Assembly (NCBI GenBank): GCA_963169055.1
Contig: CAUJFU010000475.1
Coordinates: forward strand, 1 to 19,873
Origin: Myxococcota bacterium
GTDB taxonomy: Bacteria > Myxococcota_C > UBA6777
DNA length: 19,873 nucleotides
Direction of reading: 5' to 3'
Part shown: piece after piece, positions 16,097 to 19,873 of the stretch
Layout: each line of letters begins with the position of its first letter
Position numbering within the stretch: position 1 is the stretch's first letter
Position numbers and translations under genes: made by a program
Notes under the pieces: model-generated
The model's input: only the letters and a program-made list of their open reading frames with translations
What the model was told of the DNA's origin: nothing
Databases searched by the model: none

Positions 16097-16138
16097 TTGG
16101 GGTGTACCGCCCCGCCAAGCCCCTATTCTACACCCCAA
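16097..16138 (+). terminator. Long-loop hairpin after the beta-helix gene
   Basis: Perfect 10-bp arms, TTGGGGTGTA (16097-16106) and TACACCCCAA (16129-16138), enclose 22 bases, beginning 30 bases after the stop codon. No T tract follows, so it is a weak intrinsic-terminator candidate. It could instead be an RNA stabiliser or repeat fragment. Confidence 0.4.
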
Positions 16139-16355
16139 TCCACGCCCCCGCTGCCGCTCTTTGGGGACATCACCAACAACGCTCATACTTCATCATTTGA
16201 ACGTTTTTTATCTTCCCGCGCAACCGTGAACCTTGTTGCGCATCTAACCACACGATGTGTTTCCAGAAACGCTCAAAAAACGCCTTATGTCGGCGATTTT
16301 GGATCACCACTCGTAGGGTTCTTGTTTTGTTGTTCTCCAACCCGAGAGGTCCTCG

Positions 16356-17762
16356 ATGAGACGCACACGAATCGCTTTTCTCATGCTTTTGTTGTTTTTT
16401 CCCTTGGTGCATGGCTGTAGCTGCAACGGCTTTCCGATCCCACCTCTTCCCGAAAAGCTTTTGGGTCATTGCACCTACAAAAACGCCTTTGCTGGATTCC
16501 AAGAATGCAAAGAATACCTCGGTGACTGGACGGTTTCAGAAGTCACCAACGACTGCAAAAGCAACGGAAGCGAGATCGTTCTCGACAAAAAGTGCGGTAT
16601 CCCCGAAGCCGAACGCTACGGAGACTGTATCTTTATCGTGGACAAAGACAAAAACAAATACACCCGCGTCGAGATCCCGGGCAAAGATCCCAACAAGTGC
16701 GCCTCGATGATTCGCGGGTGTCAGTTTTTCGGAGGGGGCAGCTTTGTTCCGACCCCGTTATGCGGTGGAAAAGTCGAAAACAACAACGAAACGCTCCCTG
16801 TCTTCCAACAGCCAGACTACACGTGCAAAGCGCCCAAGGCTGGAGAGCCGCCCGGCAAAGGCCCCGATGGTCAAGTCTGCACATGGTCTACGATCTCTGG
16901 CGCGACCGAAGAGGGCCGAAACTTCGAGGATTATGGAAACTGCGACAAAGTCCGAACACAGCGGCCTTATCGCGCTGTTCCGCCCAACAGCACCGCCAAC
17001 GATGCCGATGCGCGCCTCAACGATCCTGCGTACGCAAAGGAAAACGAATGGGTCAAATCTCAGCTTCGCGCCGCAGCCTGCGTCTGTTGTCATACCACCA
17101 ACGCCCCCAAAGGACCGGCCAATTGGTTTCTTGAATCCAAACCAAACTGGGTCAACAGCTTTGGTCCTCTTGGTTTGGCGATGGGGGCGGGTTGGATCAA
17201 CACCGTGAGTTTTGGGGCCTATCCGCCCGAGCAAAACAATGGTTTCACCCGCGCAACCCCCGATAACGTCGGACACTCGGCCTTTCCAACCACCGACGAT
17301 GCTCGGATGCGCCGCTTTTTTGAGGCAGAACTCGCTCATCGCGGAAAGAAACGCGAAGACTTCGCCAGCCAAAAAGACGGCTACACCCCGCTTGATATCC
17401 AGTTGACTTACGTTCCCACAAGCTGTACCCCCGAACAAGCCATCGCATCGGACGGTACGATCACATGGATCGGCGGCCCTGCCCGTTATCTTTATGTGCT
17501 TGCGGGGGATGCCTCTTCTCCCGGCGTTCCTCCCAACCTCGATATCCCCAAAGGCACCCTCTGGCGCGTCGATGTGGACTCGAAAAGCGGAACCCCCTTC
17601 GCTTCGGGTAGCATCAAATACGGCGTTCTACCCGAAGGACTCAAGCAAACCTTCCCCAAAGAAGGCAAGCCCGAACCCCTTGTTTCGGGAAAAACGTACT
17701 ACCTCTACGTCCTCAAAGACATCGCCTTTCCCCTCACACGCTGCCTTCTCAAAGCCCCCTAA
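16356..17762 (+). CDS. Cys-rich lipoprotein with CXXCH motif (paralogue 1)
   Basis: 468 aa. The signal peptide ends PLVHGC at Cys21. The mature protein opens with a Cys-rich region (GHCTYKNAFAGFQECKEYLG, then NDCKSN, KKCG, YGDC, RGCQFFGGGSF) that appears disulfide-bonded. At residues 242-246 it has CVCCH, which satisfies the CXXCH c-type heme motif; the extra internal Cys leaves a disulfide or metal site possible. Downstream are conserved blocks PANWFLES, GLAMGAGWI, FPTTDDARMRRFFEAELAH and a C-terminal beta-rich part with YYLYVLKD and LTRCLLKAP. It has a full-length paralogue 240 bp downstream. Comparable proteins occur, as I recall, in Myxococcota, often with uninformative names. The function is unknown; a periplasmic or surface role is inferred from the signal peptide. 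Confidence 0.82.
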   Translation: MRRTRIAFLMLLLFFPLVHGCSCNGFPIPPLPEKLLGHCTYKNAFAGFQECKEYLGDWTVSEVTNDCKSNGSEIVLDKKCGIPEAERYGDCIFIVDKDKNKYTRVEIPGKDPNKCASMIRGCQFFGGGSFVPTPLCGGKVENNNETLPVFQQPDYTCKAPKAGEPPGKGPDGQVCTWSTISGATEEGRNFEDYGNCDKVRTQRPYRAVPPNSTANDADARLNDPAYAKENEWVKSQLRAAACVCCHTTNAPKGPANWFLESKPNWVNSFGPLGLAMGAGWINTVSFGAYPPEQNNGFTRATPDNVGHSAFPTTDDARMRRFFEAELAHRGKKREDFASQKDGYTPLDIQLTYVPTSCTPEQAIASDGTITWIGGPARYLYVLAGDASSPGVPPNLDIPKGTLWRVDVDSKSGTPFASGSIKYGVLPEGLKQTFPKEGKPEPLVSGKTYYLYVLKDIAFPLTRCLLKAP

Positions 17763-17859
17763 TACACGCCCTCTCCGCCGCGCAAATCCTATACACATAC
17801 GCTGCCTGCTCAAAGCCCCCTCATCCGCGCCCTGTCCACCGCTCAAATTCTATACACAT
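17738..17859 (+). repeat. 61-bp tandem duplication of the end of paralogue 1
   Basis: Copy 1 at 17738-17798 contains the last codons and TAA stop of the gene. Copy 2 at 17799-17859 follows directly, with 8 mismatches in 61. In copy 2 the stop triplet is TCA, and the copy lies outside the gene. Both end with ATACACAT. Confidence 0.9.
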
Positions 17860-17926
17860 CAGGATATAAAAATATTTTCTTGAAAAAGAAACCAAAACAA
17901 AGATCCTTCATCCGAAGGGCAAGTTC

Positions 17927-17948
17927 TTTTATACAGAAATGTATAAAA
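17927..17948 (+). promoter_or_regulatory. Perfect hairpin with GAAA loop in the leader of paralogue 2
   Basis: TTTTATACA and TGTATAAAA form perfect 9-bp arms around GAAA, a stable GNRA tetraloop. The stem extends to AAGT/ACTT if two bases bulge (17921-17952). It ends 52-56 bases before the start codon. A smaller hairpin, CCTTC-ATCC-GAAGG, lies at 17905-17918. Either a regulator site or leader structure; the arms are AT-rich and also resemble -10 elements. Confidence 0.45.
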
Positions 17949-18004
17949 ACTTTCTTCCCTTCGTTCATGGGGAGAGCAGAAGACGCGAAGCAAGGAGCAA
18001 GACG

Positions 18005-19414
18005 ATGCGTAAAGGATGGATGCGGTTGTGGATGGTCGGTTTGGGCGGGTTGTTATTGTGGCCGTATGGCTGTGGTGGTGGTTTTCCGATCCCACCGTTG
18101 CCAGAAAAGGTGGTGGGACACTGCATCTACAAGAACGCCTTTAGCGGGATGCAAGAGTGCAAAGAATACCTTGGCGGGTGGACTCCGACCGAGGCAACGA
18201 ACGACTGCAAGAGCAACAGCAGCAGCATCGTGATCGACAAGAAGTGCGGGATCGCAGACAGCGAACGTTATGGCGATTGCATCTTTATCGTGGACAAAGA
18301 CAAAGACAAATACTCCCGTGTCGAGCTACCGGGGAAAGACGGTTCGCGTTGTGGGTCGGTACAGCGGGGTTGTGAATTTTTTGGAGGTGGAAGCTTCGTT
18401 CCTACGGCCATTTGTGGCGGAAAGACGGCCCCCCCCACAGGAACGTTGCCGATCTTTCAACAACCAGAGTATGTCTGCAAAGCACCGAAGGCAGGAGAAC
18501 CACCCGGCAAAGGCCCGAACGGTCAAGTGTGTACATGGTCTGCGATCTCAGGGGCAACAGAAGAAGGCCGAAACTTCGAGGATTACGGTAGCTGTGATAT
18601 GGTGCGTACGCAACGTCCGTATTATCCGGTTCCACCCAACAGCACAGCCAAGGACGAGGATGCACGGCTCAAAGATCCTGCGTATGTAAAGGAAAACGAT
18701 TGGGTCAAGTCGCAGATCCGCGCCGCAGCATGCGTGTGTTGTCACACGACCAGCGCCCCGCAAGGTCCGTCCAATTGGTATCTTGAGTCGGGTCCGAACT
18801 GGATCAACAGCTTTGGCCCGCGAGGTTTGGCGATGGGTGCAGGATGGATCGACACGGTGGGATTTGGGGCCTTTCCAGCCGAAAAGAACAATGGCTTCAC
18901 GCGGGCGACTCCTGATAACACCAACCATACGGCCTTTCCAACGACGGATGATGCTCGGATGCGCCGCTTTTTTGAGGCAGAACTCGCTTATCGCGGAAAA
19001 AAACGCGAAGACTTCAAAGATGAAAAGTACGGCGCGGGCCCGTTAGACACACAAAGATTCTATGTTCCGACCGATTGTACGCCTGATCAACGCATCGCTG
19101 CGGATGGAAAGCTTTATTGGATTGGCGGTGCGGCGCGTTATATCCATGTGATGGAGGCCACAGCATCTTCTCCCGGGGTTCCGCCAAACCTCGATACACC
19201 GCAAGGTACGCTCTGGCGGATCGATGTCGATTGGAAGCAAGGAAAGCCCCTTGAATCGGGGAGTGTGACCTACGGCGTGGTGCCCGAAGGAGTCGCGCAA
19301 CGCTTCCCTGCTGAAGGAAAGCCAAAGCCCCTTGAATCGGGCAAAAAATACTACCTCTATGTGCAAAAAGATATCGTGAATCCACTCACCCGCTGCCTCG
19401 TGACCATCCCCTAA
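18005..19414 (+). CDS. Cys-rich lipoprotein with CXXCH motif (paralogue 2)
   Basis: 469 aa from the ATG at 18005, with AAGGAG about 8 bases upstream; an upstream extension of 22 codons starts inside the leader hairpin and is not used. It is the full-length paralogue of the preceding gene: the same Cys-rich opening (GFPIPPLPEK, ECKEYLGGWT, NDCKSN, KKCG, RGCEFFGGGSF), the same CVCCH motif (C243, C246, H247), and the same RMRRFFEAELAYRGKKRED and YYLYVQKD blocks. The N terminus ends PYGC at Cys23, a poor lipobox, but Gly-Cys followed by GFPIPPLPEK is conserved with paralogue 1. The two genes arose by tandem duplication and have diverged throughout, with synonymous as well as amino-acid changes. 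Function unknown. Confidence 0.82.
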   Translation: MRKGWMRLWMVGLGGLLLWPYGCGGGFPIPPLPEKVVGHCIYKNAFSGMQECKEYLGGWTPTEATNDCKSNSSSIVIDKKCGIADSERYGDCIFIVDKDKDKYSRVELPGKDGSRCGSVQRGCEFFGGGSFVPTAICGGKTAPPTGTLPIFQQPEYVCKAPKAGEPPGKGPNGQVCTWSAISGATEEGRNFEDYGSCDMVRTQRPYYPVPPNSTAKDEDARLKDPAYVKENDWVKSQIRAAACVCCHTTSAPQGPSNWYLESGPNWINSFGPRGLAMGAGWIDTVGFGAFPAEKNNGFTRATPDNTNHTAFPTTDDARMRRFFEAELAYRGKKREDFKDEKYGAGPLDTQRFYVPTDCTPDQRIAADGKLYWIGGAARYIHVMEATASSPGVPPNLDTPQGTLWRIDVDWKQGKPLESGSVTYGVVPEGVAQRFPAEGKPKPLESGKKYYLYVQKDIVNPLTRCLVTIP

Positions 19415-19482
19415 TCTACGGCAAGATCAGCCGCCCAAGCCCACAAACGTCCTCGCCTTGCATACCTCCCCACGATCATCCC

Positions 19483-19500
19483 GTATCTACGGCATTTTTT
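19483..19500 (+). terminator. Weak intrinsic terminator candidate after paralogue 2
   Basis: CCGT-ATCT-ACGG followed by CATTTTTT, about 70 bases past the stop codon. The stem is only 4 bp, so the T tract is the main support. Confidence 0.3.
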
Positions 19501-19664
19501 ACAACTTAGATCAGCACTGCCCCCAAAAACAACCCCACCGCCCACCCGCCTTCGATCGCATCTGCTCTTGCATCTTGCAGGATACGCGATAAATTCCCCG
19601 CTATCGTCCAGACTCTTCTGTCACTTCGACGGTATCACCGTTTCGATATCCTGATGTCTATGGG

Positions 19665-19805
19665 TAGGAGTGGCGCTTGACAAAAAACCCCGTGTTTGCG
19701 GACGATCAAGCGAAAGAGTTGTTTGTGTGAAAAACGATGATCTTTTCGCCAAACACGGGGTCAAGGGGCGATAGTCCCTTGCGGGGTGTGGGGTAGCACC
19801 CCACA
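19665..19805 (-). repeat. Dispersed three-stem repeat, copy 2 (inverted)
   Basis: 141 bp on the minus strand matching copy 1 at 11696-11839. The same three stems can be drawn. The outer stem TTGTGGGG now faces CCCCGCAA, keeping pairing through a G-T wobble where copy 1 has a Watson-Crick pair. The ends TGTGGGG and CCACTCCTA are shared, while the interior between the CCCCGTGTT/AACACGGGG arms differs. Confidence 0.8.
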
Positions 19806-19873
19806 AAGTCTATCCAATCATTCACTCTTATCTGATGTGGAACTTACAAATATTTGGAGCCGATGGATGTCTC

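Larger units (their letters stand above)
19415..19873. other. Terminal intergenic region
   Basis: 459 bp without a convincing gene. It holds a weak terminator candidate (19483-19500), a small hairpin ACGGT-ATC-ACCGT (19629-19641) and copy 2 of the dispersed repeat (19665-19805). The 10-mer ATCTACGGCA occurs at 19414-19423 and again at 19485-19494. After 19806 I see nothing notable. Confidence 0.7.

Noticed and set aside
19677-19705. TTGACA as a promoter -35 element within the dispersed repeat
   Set aside because: No -10-like hexamer is found at 16-18 bp spacing.
11696-19805. Composite transposon flanked by inverted repeats
   Set aside because: No transposase or integrase lies between the copies, and no target-site duplication was seen; a dispersed repeat is the simpler reading.

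Overview
The window reads as chromosomal DNA of a Gram-negative bacterium. It encodes a periplasm-spanning metal efflux pump with its outer-membrane channel and several Sec/lipoprotein-type secreted proteins. The lipoprotein families look most like those of Myxococcota or other former Deltaproteobacteria: a tandem truncated globin, a paired Cys-rich CXXCH family and a large glycoside-hydrolase-like lipoprotein. That assignment is inference from protein style; there is no rRNA or other marker here. I see no tRNA, rRNA, CRISPR array, transposase or phage gene.

Layout. (a) 1-3378, plus strand: the 3' part of a CusA/CzcA-type RND pump gene whose frame runs without a stop into a TolC-family outer-membrane channel, so one polypeptide carries both. 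(b) 3387-11467, minus strand: eight genes. In transcription order they are an SCP2-like protein, a fusion of EF-hand-like loops with a nuclease A inhibitor (NuiA)-like domain, an unknown 188-aa protein, a LysM protein, a lysylphosphatidylglycerol-synthase-like membrane protein, an extended SDR sugar-nucleotide epimerase, a lipoprotein with two truncated-hemoglobin domains, and a membrane-anchored unknown. (c) 11938-19414, plus strand: four secreted or lipoprotein genes. These are a 1062-aa glycoside-hydrolase-like protein, a beta-helix-like repeat lipoprotein with 18-residue rungs, and two paralogous Cys-rich lipoproteins each with a CXXCH motif.

Likely joint roles. The membrane protein and the epimerase are 25 bp apart and probably act together in cell-surface glycan or lipid synthesis. 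The globin lipoprotein and the membrane-anchored unknown are also close together. The four genes at 8288-11467 all lack signal peptides, unlike most of the rest of the window, and may be a cytoplasmic or specially exported group. The NuiA-like domain hints at nuclease inhibition or immunity, but no nuclease gene is in view.

Non-coding structure. Two inverted copies of a ~140-bp, three-stem repeat lie at 11696-11839 and 19665-19805 and bracket block (c). Short direct duplications sit at or just beyond the stop codons of three genes. A pair of semi-palindromic 10-mers precedes the globin gene, and a perfect 9-bp-arm hairpin with a GAAA loop precedes the last gene. The best candidates for something undescribed are the tandem globin lipoprotein, the EF-hand/NuiA fusion with its neighbours, the pump-channel fusion with a buried signal peptide, and the three-stem dispersed repeat.
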